Assembly: GCF_021018895.1 (NCBI RefSeq)
Contig: NC_079386.1
Location: forward strand, 5,470,335 to 5,534,334
DNA: 64,000 nt
DNA from: Seriola aureovittata
Taxonomy: Eukaryota; Chordata; Actinopteri; Carangiformes; Carangidae
Direction: 5' to 3'
Below, one piece after another: positions 26,054-38,506 of this stretch (positions are counted from its first letter, which is position 1; each line of letters starts with the position of its first letter). The notes under the pieces were generated by a model. That model saw only the letters and a list, made by a program, of their open reading frames with translations, was not told where the DNA came from and ran no database searches. A program made the position numbers and the translations under genes.

Positions 26054-26631
26054 ATCCAGTGTTTTTGGAACTCAGTCAGACTATCTTGGCGTCTGTTGCT
26101 TCAAGTTTTGCTTTTGTTTTTTTAATCCGTCTCTTGCAAATTCACAACTTTGTAGAAATGCAATTTTCTGGAAAACCACTTTAATGTGCACAAGTGTAAC
26201 TAATGAAAAACATGCTTGCCTCCTTTTGTTGCCACCTAATATTCTAAAAAAAATTAATAAATAATTGGCACAGTTTTCCAAAGAGAGGAAGAAAATAATC
26301 AGTGATTTAGTCTATTTGTGGCTGATCGGTAAATAGAATCGTTAACTGGACAAATGAAGATGTCAGTCGTTGCTGATGTGACATTAATAGGATTTGTTTA
26401 GTCTTTTTTAAACAGTACAATTAAGCAGCAAAATCAGTCTATTGGTGCTTTGTGATCCTGTATTGTTTATTTTTTAATGGTCAGACAGTTGTCTGACGGC
26501 AGAACAGAGGGAATAATTAAGCAGCTTTGAGCTCTGTGACTCCCAGGTGTTCATGTGGATTTGTTGCAAACAGAAACAGTGTCTGAGTCAGAGGTAACAG
26601 AAAATGGGCTCCTTAACATTACAGGCATTCG

Positions 26632-26690
26632 CTCCCCCTCCATCCCCCCACCCACCCCACCCCCCACCCACCCCACCCCCACCCCCACAT
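26632..26690 (+). repeat. C-rich (CCCCA)-like minisatellite
   Basis: Irregular CCCCA, CCCA and CCCCCCA units. The opposite strand is a G-quadruplex candidate. Similar C-rich tracts occur at 5457-5481, 52510-52541 and 53762-53812. Confidence 0.9.
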
Positions 26691-28194
26691 CCACATCAAA
26701 GTGTCACTTAACATTCTGCGAGAATCCTTTTTATCTGTTACTGCTATAAACACTTTCTTTCTTTCTATCAGTGGTGACATTTATTTTAACCGAAGATAAA
26801 ATCGCTGCGGATGTGCATGGACTGCTTTCTGTTTTCCCAGTTAGCCAAGCATGCTAGCATGGAGTCAAAGTTAAAGTCATCATCAGCCTCGGGAGCTAAG
26901 TTGATAACTCCTAGTATTTGGCCTTATCAGCGAGAGATGGCCCTGTGCTGTGAGGGGAATGACAGAGTCTGAGTCATTTGTGGAGTTTATGCCCCTCTGA
27001 CTGCTGTGTTTCATGTTCTCTGCTCTGGAAAGACCTCTGGAAGCTGTGCCGCCACAGTGAGCCCACCAGCCCGACACACTGCAGCACTGCTCCTTTCGGC
27101 TTCTACCTGGGTTTTGTGCAGATATGCGGAATTAATTTCACTTTCTTTGTGAGATATTTTCTGTTTACTCCAGGAAAGCAATTTAACAAGATTAAGACCA
27201 TATAACATCAAAGCTGTTCACTGAAACCCAGGATAATATATAATGATGACGATAATAAACCAGACGTTGGGTGAACTGGAGTAAACTGTTGAATTAGAAT
27301 CGCTTCAGGCTGCAGGCGTCCTGTAGATGACAGGTGTCAAATCATCAGTGAGGCTATAAACAAGCAAACTGCACGTCCTTCATATCAGAAGACGATGACA
27401 GGCTGACATCAAGACAGCTAATTAGCAAACTAATTAACCATACATACCTGAGATGTGGCATTGGCAGCCTGGTTCTGTTGATGTGTATTGATAGTTCTTC
27501 CTCTGTGGACAGGCCACAGTTCTCACTTCTAAAAATAAGAGCTGGGAAAAAAATGAAAATGAGTTCTGCAAGAAAATTTGTATTGGGAAGAATTTGGTCG
27601 CTATTTTGTTGTTGACATTGACAATATTTCACCTTCATTTCCCATGAATTCTTTCATTTGTGATTTTTTTGTTTTCAATTCTATGTAGCATTTTTATTTA
27701 TTTAGATTTTCATGGTAATATTACTGCTGCCTCTACAATTGTGAGTTGCCTTTTTCCTACATTTGCAGTATATGTTAGTCTCAAAATGTACAAGATTTTC
27801 ACTCAGAAATATCTCTGAACACAGGCTCATTTTTGTGGGCTCGTTCACAGGGAAAAAAAAAAGATGAATGCTTTTCATTTGGCCTTAGATTGGTGGTTAT
27901 TTTCCTCATGTGGCTCATCAACTGGTGGTTATACTTTCCTACTTTCTTTCTCCACCACTTCATGGGGTCAACAGGGGATTGTGTGAGCTTGTGTGGTAAA
28001 AATGTATTTGTGCAGTTGACTGCACAGCAGTTCCTCAGTAACGGCACCTGTTCCCCATGAAGGAGAGAAAATAATAATGAAGTAGTAGGAATAAGAAAGG
28101 CAAAGGACCCATCTGTTGCTCATTCTGCAGCAAGGACAGGTGGCTCTGAACTGGTTTGTTGCAGGAAGCAAAAGACTTTGATTAATGATTCTCT

Positions 28195-28263
28195 GTCTTT
28201 CTCCCTCCCCCGACTCTTTTGTTTCTCTCTGTTTTCTTGCTCCCGATTCTCTCCTGCCTCCAG
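28195..28263 (+). other. polypyrimidine tract and 3' splice site of exon 2
   Basis: Almost 70 bases that are mostly C and T lead without a break to CTGCCTCCAG. It is a strong, long acceptor, as might be expected at the end of a very long first intron. There is no competing AG in the last 25 bases before the used one. Confidence 0.85.
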
Positions 28264-28553
28264 GTTCAGGGATGATAAGGGCTACGTCCTGTACCCTCAG
28301 ATCGGGGACCGGCTGGACCTCATCTGCCCTCCGCTGGACACCGCCAGGTCCACGCCTGATTACGAGTTCTACAAGCTCTACCTTGTGTCGTCGCGGGAGC
28401 AGGCGGACCGCTGCGAGGTGATGGGCGCCCCGAACATCGTGCTCACCTGCGACGAGCCCACCCGCGAGCGGCGCTTCACCATCAAGTTCCAGGAGTTCTC
28501 GCCCAATCTGTGGGGCCACGAGTTCAAGAGCATGCACGACTACTACATCATCG
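28264..28553 (+). CDS. efnb3: ephrin-B3 exon 2: Eph-receptor-binding domain (partial gene)
   Basis: Ephrin-B3 is a single-pass membrane ligand that binds Eph receptors on neighbouring cells and also signals back into its own cell. This exon encodes 96 full codons of the extracellular ephrin domain, starting FRDDKGYVLYPQIGD and ending FKSMHDYYII. Three of the four domain cysteines are seen, at exon residues 21 (LICPP), 50 (ADRC) and 62 (LTC). The receptor-binding G-H loop, FQEFSPNLWGHEF, is at residues 75-87. The exon starts with the third base of a split codon after CAG (phase 2) and ends with one base before GTGAGT (phase 1). The YVLYPQIGDRLDL start, PDYEFYKLYLV and NLWGHEF fit ephrin-B3 better than B1 or B2, as recalled from mammalian proteins. 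An ATG further upstream in frame at 28178 lies in the intron and is not the start. GC3 is 88 of 96 codons. Whether this is the a or b teleost paralogue cannot be told. Confidence 0.96.
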
Positions 28554-31145
28554 GTGAGTGGAGGAAGCAGAACAAGCACAGAAGTTTAGAGGGTGGAGAG
28601 AGAGAGAGATAGAGAGAGTGTGTGTGTGTTTATGGGCGTGTGTTGAGCTTTATTGCAGTGTGGGGGGGGGGGTGATGAGGGGGTTGTTATGATTGCATGA
28701 CCGATTTCTGATTGTGCCTGAGTGTGTTTGTTTATTTCAGTGATGATGGCGATGATTGGGCGGGTGTGTTCAGAGTAATTAGGTTTGAGGATTGTGTGTG
28801 TGATCGGGTCCATGGGTGGGTACAGTACAGGACACACACTGCAAAAAATGACCAGATGGGCATGTTGTTTTCAGAACTTTTTTTTTTTTTTTTTTCAATC
28901 AAACCTGTCACTGCAGGTTATTTGATTAAGTTCACTTCTATGGTATTAAACACACCTTTCTCTTTTTTTTTTAAAGCAAAAGAAAGAAATCACTTTCCGT
29001 TTGTTTCATTTTTTTGCAGTGTGTTTGTTTCTTTGCCACTTGTGTTGGGATTTTGAGTCAAGTGAAATATGGTTACATGTGTGCTTCAGTTTCATTTCTT
29101 CAAGTGTTTGTTTGTGTGTCATTGCTGTGTCTTTGTCCTGCTCTGCAGCTGTGCCGCCCTCAGGCCTGTTTATTGTTACTGCCATCTTGCAGTGACCGCA
29201 AATGGCGAGGAACAGTTTGTTTTGGTTTATTCAGAAGGGTTGTTTGGAGTTAGGCTGTGTGAAGACCTGATGAGGTCATCAAGGCGAGCCAGGCCAAGCG
29301 TTTGTATCGGACAGAACAATCTGCAAGAAAAGGTTGCCTCAACCGAAACCTGTGGGTTGTTTTTAAATTCAGACCAAGAGCCAAGAGCATTCAGCACACA
29401 CAGGACACACAGGACACACATACTCACATACATGTATACACACACTCTCACACGCACACAAGTTTCCAATACAAACACAAGCACTGTGAAAACACCCCAG
29501 GAGTGAGAGAGTGAGCAGGATAGACAAAGAGAGAAAGATGGGGAGAGAGAGAGAGAGAGAGAGAGAGAGACCCTGTTTGATTCCCATAGCTCTCCTCCCA
29601 CGCACCTGCGAGCTCTATTCACTCAGGTGTGCAAATGCTCTTTTCATTTCTTTTCATCTGCGTGTGGGAAAAAAAAAAAGAAAAAAGAATAAAACCCCTA
29701 AAAACGAGGGAACGAGTGGAGCCAGGAGGAGCAGGAAGCTGGGACAGAGATGGAGAGATAGACAGAGATAGAAAGAGACAAAGAAAATATAAGATCTCTG
29801 GAAGTCTGTGAAGTCCCTCATGCCTCATTGTTTTCTATATTTGTTCACCCGTTTCAGGCGCGCTCGGGTTTTTCGCTATCGGTCCTCACACTCAGCGTGT
29901 TTGTGAAGAGAGGTGAGGCACTGGGCATATTTCTCCCGCACCCTGTAGCATTATCAGCATACAAGTATTTCTCTCAGATTAGATACGAGGAGGTGAGATA
30001 ACATGCGGTGGTGCAGCACCATATACACTATGTATGTATGCGTGTATATTAGCGTAATGCTTGTGCACCCAAGGACCCAACGATAACGGAATTTGGCCTG
30101 ATAAGTAGTGAGGAAAATGAATGCAATGTGATACCTGATTCAGTGACTTGACAGATGTTGAACAGCAGAACCTGAGACGCCATCAAACATGAGACGCCGA
30201 CACCTGCGCGATGCATTAAACAGACTCCCGGATAAATTAAACCATCTCTTGGTTTAAATGTGCAAGTGTTGATAGATTGGGTTTTTGTATATATTTATGT
30301 CAGTGTTGTGAAATGATCCCACTGTGCTAATGCTTGTTTGAAATTCTGCATGGCCTAGATTTATCACATTAGAACATGCGTCTATCTATAGTACATTAAA
30401 GTGCATTGGTGTACCATGAAATGCTTTCATTTACAGTCGAATATGCTCTCAGTCAACAAAGCATATTTGTTTTATAGCGTTGCGGCCCGTTGCACAATCC
30501 CATCTTTACACATGCACTGCATAAGTTAATAGGGTTGCCAGATTTTTGATGTTGTCCATATTCAGAATTCACAAAACCGCAAACTCTGGAGAGCAAAACA
30601 AATCACTGTTTGTCTAGAAATCTGCAACTCATCCGGCATTATTTGAATTGTGGTGCAAAATTCCACAGCATACCAACTTACACACTTGTCACCATGAGCT
30701 CTGTACCTTTAAGGGACTGACTGATTGCTTTCATCCTGTGTATCCCCCAAATTCAATCATTCCAAGTGACCAGGGCTCAAAGTCTTGATGATGATGATTG
30801 CACAGGTAATGATTATGTGTCAGACACACACAGTGGAGCCCACAAAGGCAGCGCACGGTGGACAACCTCAAGTACCTCTAACTTGAATTTCGTTACCTTG
30901 CGGTGAAATAAGCACACTCTTGAAACACTTTGCAGGACCTGAGACATCTGAGCAGAAGGCCTACTGTGGTCCACAGTCTTTATTTTGCCCACCTCTCTTC
31001 TGTACTCCCACCTAGCAAACAGAGTGTCCAGAGATAGAAACACCTTTATCTCCACACACAGACCAGACTGATCGATTGACAGCTCCAGCCCAATCAATGA
31101 CAGCAGCAACACAAGGTCACACACACACAGACACACACTCTCCCT

Positions 31146-31178
31146 CACTCTTATACACACACACACACACACACACAT
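31146..31178 (+). repeat. (CA)n microsatellite
   Basis: CA array of about 12 units, with shorter CA stretches on either side. Confidence 0.93.
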
Positions 31179-32210
31179 TTACACACACATTTGAAGAGGT
31201 GAGGAGACGGGGAGTAGCTGATCGTGGAGAGCAGTCGGTGCTAATAGCTGATTGATAACGCCACCAGATAGCTTGTGTATAGTGAGCGGCGTGTCTTTGA
31301 TCATGTGTCCTTAATGAAGAATTGTATTGAGTCTCTCACCAGAGCTTCTGTGTACTTAATGAGGCTGTGAGATAATTAATAACTGTTAATCCTACTGCTC
31401 ATTTAGAGCCACATATCTGCTGCAGCTTGTGTGCGCTAACTGCGCCTGCTGGGAGGATACCATACAAACTGAACGCACTGTGGACCGGCGTGTCCCTGAA
31501 TTTAGTTACTGTAAATGTATGTTTGCGCATGTGTGTGAGGGCACCAATGTATGCAGGAGCCTCAGGGAAATCTTGTTTTAATTAACCTATAGCATAGCGT
31601 GATTTAATTTGCACACTGCAGACCAGGCACACATGGAAAAAGCGTATGTGCGGTTGGATGGTGGAACAGCAGGAGGAAACAAAGCCACGGAGGTTAATTT
31701 CAATGTTAAACCCATTACAGATTACCAGTAACTTGCTTAAAGTCCACCGGGTAATCAGTTTCCGCCACAGTTTGCCACCATGGTGCACAGTAAATCATGC
31801 AAAAAATTTGATTTTCACATTGCGATCATCAACAAGTATCATTGATCATTTCTAGAGAAAATAATCTTTGTGTCTGGAGAAAATCAAGTAATGTGGAAAA
31901 AAACCCAAAGTTTCCTTTGTTTTTGCTCCCACTAATGCAGCACAGATGCCACTGTTTTGTAATCAGATTACTTGAATCCCATTAAATGTAATTCTTAACT
32001 TCCGCGTCCTGGGGAGAGGAGAGAAAGGGTGGGAAAATTGATTGGTTATACTCATTGATTGATGTTTTCATTCATAACACGAGGTCAGAGTTTACGTAAA
32101 CCCATTTCTCTGTCACACTCTCTCTCTCTCTCTCCCTCTGTTTTGTCCGTGTCTCTCCCTCAGTCTCTCCCCCTTTAGTTTCTCCTCATCTCTTTCACCA
32201 TTCAAATCCT

Positions 32211-32211
<1 letters not shown>

Positions 32212-32266
<55 letters not shown>
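32212..32266 (+). repeat. (CA)n microsatellite
   Basis: About 27 clean CA units. A second, CG-interrupted CA array follows at 32390-32436. Confidence 0.97.
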
Positions 32267-32270
<4 letters not shown>

Positions 32271-32604
32271 TGCTCAGTACATCAACCCAAACCACAGATC
32301 AAGCCTTTCACTGCTTTTAATGAATGCTTTGAAAGCAGGCGCCAGGGCCTTGTGTAACACACACACTCTTCGCATGCATGCACAAGAACACACACACACA
32401 CACACGCGCACGCACACACACACACACACACTCACACACTCGTAATCAGAGTGCGGTCTTGATGACGTGTCTTCTTAATGAGAACTGCAGGAGAAAACTA
32501 AACTTATCTCCATGCAGCTGATTTGGTTTGCAGTTTAAAAGACAGTGTCCACATGAGGAGAACAGAAGAGCTGTTGTTAAAACTGGTCCAGGATCAGTTG
32601 CTAT

Positions 32605-32830
32605 TAAAGGGTCAGTTCACTCAAATTCCAAAGAACATCTTTTCTTAATCCTAGAGTTATCAAGCCATGTAGATGGTTTGAGTTTAATTGCCCAGGTTTT
32701 GAAGCATTTCACTCTGAGATTTTTGTCCGTGTCACTCTGGATAATCCATAAACCTCAATGTGAACAGCTTTTATCCCAACTGCTTCTTCTACCCAAGAAA
32801 TAGTCTCTATAAAATCTGATGAAAATGTGT
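32605..32830. mobile_element. MITE-like dispersed repeat
   Basis: AAAGGGTCAGTTCACTCAAA, then GGATAATCCATAAACCTC and AACTGCTTCTTCTACCC, recall a common teleost repeat that begins with GGTCAGTTCACCCAAA and has GATAATCCA inside. GGATTATCCAGG near 32837 echoes GGATAATCC in inverse, fitting a foldback structure. Confidence 0.5.
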
Positions 32831-33521
32831 AGTGTGGATTATCCAGGGTTTTTTAATTTTATTTTTTGTTTTATTTCTGTCATTTTGATGAACAGACCCT
32901 TAAACATGCAGCTTTCTGGAGGATTAATTCTCAGTCACAAGGGGCTCAAGGGGCAGTCTGTTGTTTTTTGCACTGTGTGCATATTTGCAGACCAGAATGA
33001 GGGAAGAAAAAGAAGGAAAGAAAAATCACAAAATATAATAAGTGGGAACATTTCGAATCAAAATGGCGTCTAAGTGATATAAGTGTTATTAAATGGCACT
33101 TTAACATACTTACCTGTAATTTTATTATATTAATTATGTTTAGTTTATGGTTCACAGTAGCAAACACCACCCATGTTGTGCTAAAACGGGCTTAAATACA
33201 TAACGAGTAACAGACCAGGCTGGAAGTCAAACCAGGGTTTCTTTCTTTGGAGAGTGAGTGAAGGAAGTGAAAGTGGGAAATATGCAGAGAAGCTGAGTCA
33301 CAACAAGGAGGAAAGAGAGTCAGAAAAAGTTTTTTTTTTTTTAAAAAGGAGGGAAATAGAGAAAGAATAATATGACCGAGGCAGACTAAGGCAGGTCTGT
33401 CGTGAGTGTGTGGTGATGTGAGTGTCAGTTGACACACACACACACGCCATCTCATCTGCAGGGTGACACTGAAACAACGCGATTACTTTCAATCACCGCT
33501 GCTGCTGTCAGGGGAATGGGA

Positions 33522-33540
33522 CGCGCGCGCACACACACAT
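33522..33540 (+). repeat. GC/CA alternating tract (Z-DNA prone)
   Basis: CGCGCGCGCACACACAC is an alternating purine-pyrimidine tract with four CpG steps. Confidence 0.85.
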
Positions 33541-34009
33541 ACACATATGAATGAATGCACGCACACGTACGAAGACACACACACACATGCGTTTCAACAC
33601 ACACCAACTTGCACAACAGAAGTGAATGATTGCAGGCTCGCAGTCAACATACATATGACCTCATATGTGAGTGATCTCCTTCTCTCTCTTTGTCCATCTC
33701 TCACACACACACGTACACGTGCCAGTAATCTTCCTTGGTGCTCACACTAACATATGCATGCTCACATCACCATACACAGGGGCTTTCTCATAAATATATG
33801 CACTCACACACACATTGGTGTTCAAGCAGGCTTGTGGTTGTAAACACACAAAAAATAGTCTCAAAATAGCTCTCACACAAACACACACACACACAAAAAG
33901 ATACAAACACACTCACAGATTGGTCAGATCTGTCGTGCTGAATGGGTCAGTCACTGTGGGACTGCAGTCTTGTTGTTGCTGCATACTGAGACAGATGGCA
34001 GTGTGTTTT

Positions 34010-34015
<6 letters not shown>

Positions 34016-34070
<55 letters not shown>

Positions 34071-34076
34071 ACACAT
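34016..34076 (+). repeat. (GT)n microsatellite
   Basis: About 25 GT units ending GCGCACACA, so the array is capped by a short inverted CA. Confidence 0.97.
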
Positions 34077-35020
34077 TTGGGGCAGATACAGGTATAATAA
34101 TATGTGTCTGTTTTGTGTGCGCTTATGCGGCACCAGTGTGCATGCATGGATATGTAGGATGAACAGAAGGAACTTCTCTCTTGTTTGTGTGTGTGTGGAT
34201 GAATGACTCCCAGTGGTGTGTTTAGGGAGCAGGGCCCCTGGGGCTCCACGGAGAGCCCAGTGCTGGCCGTCGCACAATGGCACAGATAAACAGCTCACCA
34301 ACCCCTCACTAATATGAATAATAGAAGAGCTGACTACACACCTACAAAAATAACCGTGTGTGTTTGTACATGTGTGTGTCTGTAGGAGGGTTTTGGTGAG
34401 AGTTAACGGTGGTTTGGTGCATGTGTGTGTATGTGTTTGTGTGGTAGCCATTTGCATACGGTGGCATCTCACTCTCTTTTCTGCAAACTTTATTTTCTCT
34501 CTGTGACATCTCTCTTCTTCTGTGAATATATTTATGTATGCTCTTGAATTTGTGCGCAACCCTTAGTTTTTCATCACAACGTTTGTTTGGTGTCTCTGTG
34601 AGACATTTGGGACAGGGTGGGGCTCTGTGTGTGTGTGCGCATGTGTGTGCATGTGTGGTCTAATTGTTGGACATTACGGGGGCCGGCGCAGCGCGTGCAG
34701 ACAGCAATGTCGAAGTGTTCAATAATGCAGGGGTGCTCACTGGTTTATTTATCAGGGTTAAGCTGAAATAAATGACACAGAATCCAGATGGGGGAAAGGG
34801 GGGGGACAGAAAAACAGGAGAGGGGGAGATAAAGAGGCGAGAGGCAGATGAAGAGGGAGAGAGATGGGGAACAACAGCGAAACGGAGAGTGAAATAGAGG
34901 AGAGAGAAGAGACAATGGAGGAGAGGAAGCGGAGAGAAACACTGCACTGCAGCCTAAATGAGCTGCACCTCTCCGCCACTCTGCGTTAGTTTATGATTCC
35001 CCATGTGCATACGTGCGTGG

Positions 35021-35021
<1 letters not shown>

Positions 35022-35062
<41 letters not shown>
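35022..35062 (+). repeat. (GT)n microsatellite
   Basis: About 20 clean GT units. Confidence 0.97.
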
Positions 35063-35065
<3 letters not shown>

Positions 35066-35314
35066 CGTGTGTGTATGCGCACGAGCAGCACACAACTTAG
35101 TTTGTGACTGCAGTGAGGAGAGCAGAAGTGCGAGATTCGAGGAAAGGATGGAGGAATAGAAAGCAGCTGGGTGGAAGAGATGGGGAATCCAGGGACTCTG
35201 AGAAATCTATATCTGCTGAATATTTGATCAAGTTTAAGCCCTCTGATTTGGCCTCCTGCCAGGCTCTAAAGCAACCACAGACACAGGGGAGGGCAGAGGA
35301 AGAGCTACAGGAAT

Positions 35315-35317
<3 letters not shown>

Positions 35318-35348
<31 letters not shown>
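35318..35348 (+). repeat. uninterrupted run of 31 G
   Basis: Thirty-one consecutive G follow GAATGGA and precede ACGACGACAAG. This is the longest homopolymer in the window and should form G-quadruplexes; on the coding strand it would also be present in the pre-mRNA. Confidence 0.97.
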
Positions 35349-35350
<2 letters not shown>

Positions 35351-35635
35351 GACGACAAGATGACCACAGTGAAGGGATTAACGATAGGTAGGAGTTGTTT
35401 TATTCAGAATTATCCCACTGATATGGAAATGCTTGTGTGGCGCCGCATACCCATCTGTACTTCTGGCTTAGATAAAGAGACACATTTGAATACCTGTTAG
35501 GAAAGTGCTCATACATACACATATTTTAATTGTGCTTAAGGACTTAAAACATTTTAACAAGTGCCACCTTTTATGTGGAGCAGCCTGAAAATGACAAAAT
35601 ACAAAAATTCTATTCAAATTTCACATCATAACATA

Positions 35636-35755
35636 TATTATCTCAAGGCACATTACAGGGTGAGGTCAAGACTCTATAATATTAAAGAGAGGAACCCAAC
35701 AGTTCCCACAGTGAGCAGCACTTGGCCACAGTGGGGAGGAAATGGTCGCTGTTCT
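35636..35755 (+). repeat. dispersed fish repeat fragment
   Basis: CTCAAGGCACATTACAGGGT, AAAGAGAGGAACCCAACAGT and GAGCAGCACTTGGCCACAG follow the order of a repeat frequent in percomorph genomes. In that repeat a 'CTCAAGGCACTTTACA' block is followed by 'GCACTTGGCGACAGTGG'. Family name unknown to me. Confidence 0.6.
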
Positions 35756-37944
35756 CCAACTCTTTTGATTACGTTCATGATCCTGGTTCTGAATGGTGTC
35801 TCTTTAGAGTTTATGATCAAAGAGTCGAAATTATATTACAAACGACTGCTGTGGCAGAGATGTTTAGATATCAATACAATTTACACAGATAAAATCTTGA
35901 TGATTTGTGTTTTCAAGTATAGTAGCAGTATGATAGTTTGTGAAGGTAATGTGATGATGTCCTAGATAAAGTAACAAACCCTTCCAGACCATAGTTGGAT
36001 GGCTACTTGTGACGGGTGTAATCATTTGTTTTTTGATCATTTCATCATTAAAAAAGAACCAGAGATCCTAAACGTCAGTAACTTGACTTAACGTAACTTA
36101 AAGTAAATCTTCATTTGGTAAAATTCATTGAAAATTGAAGGAAGGTGGTTTAGGAACTGAAACTTTTGGACCTGCCCACCTCTGTCCTTTGACTGCTGGA
36201 CTTTTTACCTGTTAATTTCCTCCATTACAACTTCCAAAAACACCCACAGACCCAAACCTCCCCTTCCCAGCCACCATTAATCTTACTGTAAGCGGTAATA
36301 CACAAGTAAAATTGTGTCACACATTTTTTTACTTCACACATCTGTTGTGGCCCTCGGGGGACATGCCTACAGTTTGCTCCCAGCCAACCCCTGACAACTA
36401 TTTTGAGCTGGACCTGAGACTGCTTTTCAAGCCCACAACGCATTTTTCACACTCCACCAAACACATCAAATTCTTGGGGCGGACGGCCTCGGTTAAACTC
36501 TCATGTGTGAAAATAGCCTCAAATAAAGTGCAAAAGTGGAAAATGGAATAGAATAGGTCAGCAGGGGTTTGGTGTAATGGATCCAACTAATTTCCCCACT
36601 CCAGATAAAGTATATGCATCTCTCAGTGGATAAGAGAGAAGTGAATAGTAGAAAAGATGACTCTATTTAAAAGAATAGTCAACTCAAGTGTTTTAAATGA
36701 TTAAGCCTGAGATTCCCCAGAGCTTCATATATGTATCTTCATTATGTGCACGAGAACATTCAATGTACACATACTTAAATAAAGAATGCAGACACCACCA
36801 CAAATGTGCAACATACTGTATATTGACATCTTTATTGTGAGATACAAATGAGGTCAAAGCAATTCTGGTAAAGATAATAGGAGGAGAGGAGGGGGACGGG
36901 AGTGAGCTGATGTAAAGTGACACTGGGAGAGAGCGAGGGATATTTGGGCAAGAAAAAAGAAGAGCGAGAGAAGAGAAAGAGGAGGGTAAAGATGAAAAAA
37001 AAAAAGATGTGTGCTGAGTGTGAGTAAGAGAAAGTGACAGATCGCCTGGCCGATTTAGGTCAGCAATCAGAGCCGCACTACTGTCTGCGAGATTGGCTGC
37101 GTGTGTGTGTGTGTGTCCTCTGGTATGTGTGTAATGTTGGTTGACTGCTTATGGGTGCTTGCGTGTGTGTGTGTGTGTAGGCGGAGGTTCGGTTTGTGGG
37201 TGTTGGTGTGTGATTGCGTGAGTGTCGGGCTATGTTTGTGTGTCTGTCTGTTTGTGTGGAAGGCTGGCTGTGTGGTTTGTGAGAGATTTTGTGTGTGTGC
37301 AGTTGTGATGGCGGGGTGGGGGTTGATTGCGTGAGTGAGTGTGAATACGTCTCTCCTGTTAAAGGTCAGACAAGAAGAATCCCTCCCTAATTGGATTGGG
37401 CCTGGTTAACATTGTATGATTCATTTAACCTTCCTTCACTGTCTGCCCGTTTCACAAACACACACACACACTCACTCACACACACACACATAGATACACA
37501 AACTTTTCTCGTTCCCCATCACAGCTTGACAGACAAAAGCGCCATTGTGTTGTCGCCTTCTGCCGAGGAACCTTTTTACAGAAGGATGTGTTTCCCGACA
37601 ATCGGACATGGTGGGAGTTCAAAACAAGCGTACCTCTCAGCTGACCCCTGCCATCAGTAGAACACATTAGCCTGCTAATATAGCTTTGATTTAGTGCCCA
37701 GGTTCACGCAAACATGACCCCTGATCAACATAATGAACACATTCACACAGACAGATGCGTAGCCCCCACACACAGACATGATGTGTGTGTTTGCTTCCAC
37801 ACACTGACAAACTTTGTGTTGGAAGTTTTCTTGATAAACCATCTGTTCTCCTTTTTTCATTTAATGAAATGGTTCAACTATTTAGGCAATATCATTTTGT
37901 GAGAGTGGAATAAAATATAGCTAAAGTTAAGGGCAGGTTGACCT

Positions 37945-38506
37945 AGGTTAGCTTAGTTTAGCCTAGTTTAGGCTAGCTTAGCGTACAGACTAGAAACTGC
38001 TAGCTTGGCTCTGTCTAAAAAAATGAATACATAAAGTTAGCTGTTTTTACACCATGTATCTGTGCCTTTTCTGAAAGTGAAATGAGAAGGTAGCTGGGGT
38101 TAGGTTGTGTTTAGCGTAGCATAATATAAAGACTGGAAGCAGGGGCTAACAACTAGCCTGTCCCAACTGAACTAAATGGCTACCAACAGTGCTAAAGTCT
38201 TATTTGCACATGTATCTAGTTTGTTTAAACCATACAGTTACATGTTGGAGCTTTGTCCTGACCAACAACAGGTGATCCATCCACCCAGCACGTCTGTGCA
38301 GCACCTCTAGTTTGGTTGTTAGAAAAAGTTGGGAGAGGTGCTTTAACTTTGGAAAAAGCCCGGCTAGCTGTTTCCCCTTGCTTCCAGTCTTTATGCCAGG
38401 CTAGGTTTACCATGTCCTGCATGCACACACATGAAATTGATATCAATCATCTCATCTAACTCTCAGAAAGAAAATGTCTGAGCCTATTCCCACAATTTTG
38501 AGCAAT
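37945..38506. mobile_element. foldback MITE-like element with doubled left arm
   Basis: The left arm words occur twice: TTAGCGTACAGACTAGAAAC near 37979 and TAGCATAATATAAAGACTGG near 38118. The right side carries the inverse: GGCTAGCTGTTTCCCCTTGC and CCAGTCTTTATGCCAGGC, then ATTGATATCAATCATCTCATC and CTCAGAAAGAAAATG. It is the same family as the element at 16076 but rearranged. Confidence 0.65.

Noticed and set aside
28178..28263. In-frame ATG extension upstream of exon 2
   Set aside because: The 28 or so extra residues come from the pyrimidine tract of the acceptor. The ephrin homology begins exactly at the splice site.
28264..28553. Assignment to ephrin-B2 instead of ephrin-B3
   Set aside because: The FSPNLWG loop is shared with B2, but GHEF after it, PDYEFYKLYLV, and SDGTRQGL with GGVC in exon 3 fit B3 better. 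A protein tree with fish efnb1, efnb2 and efnb3 sequences would settle it.
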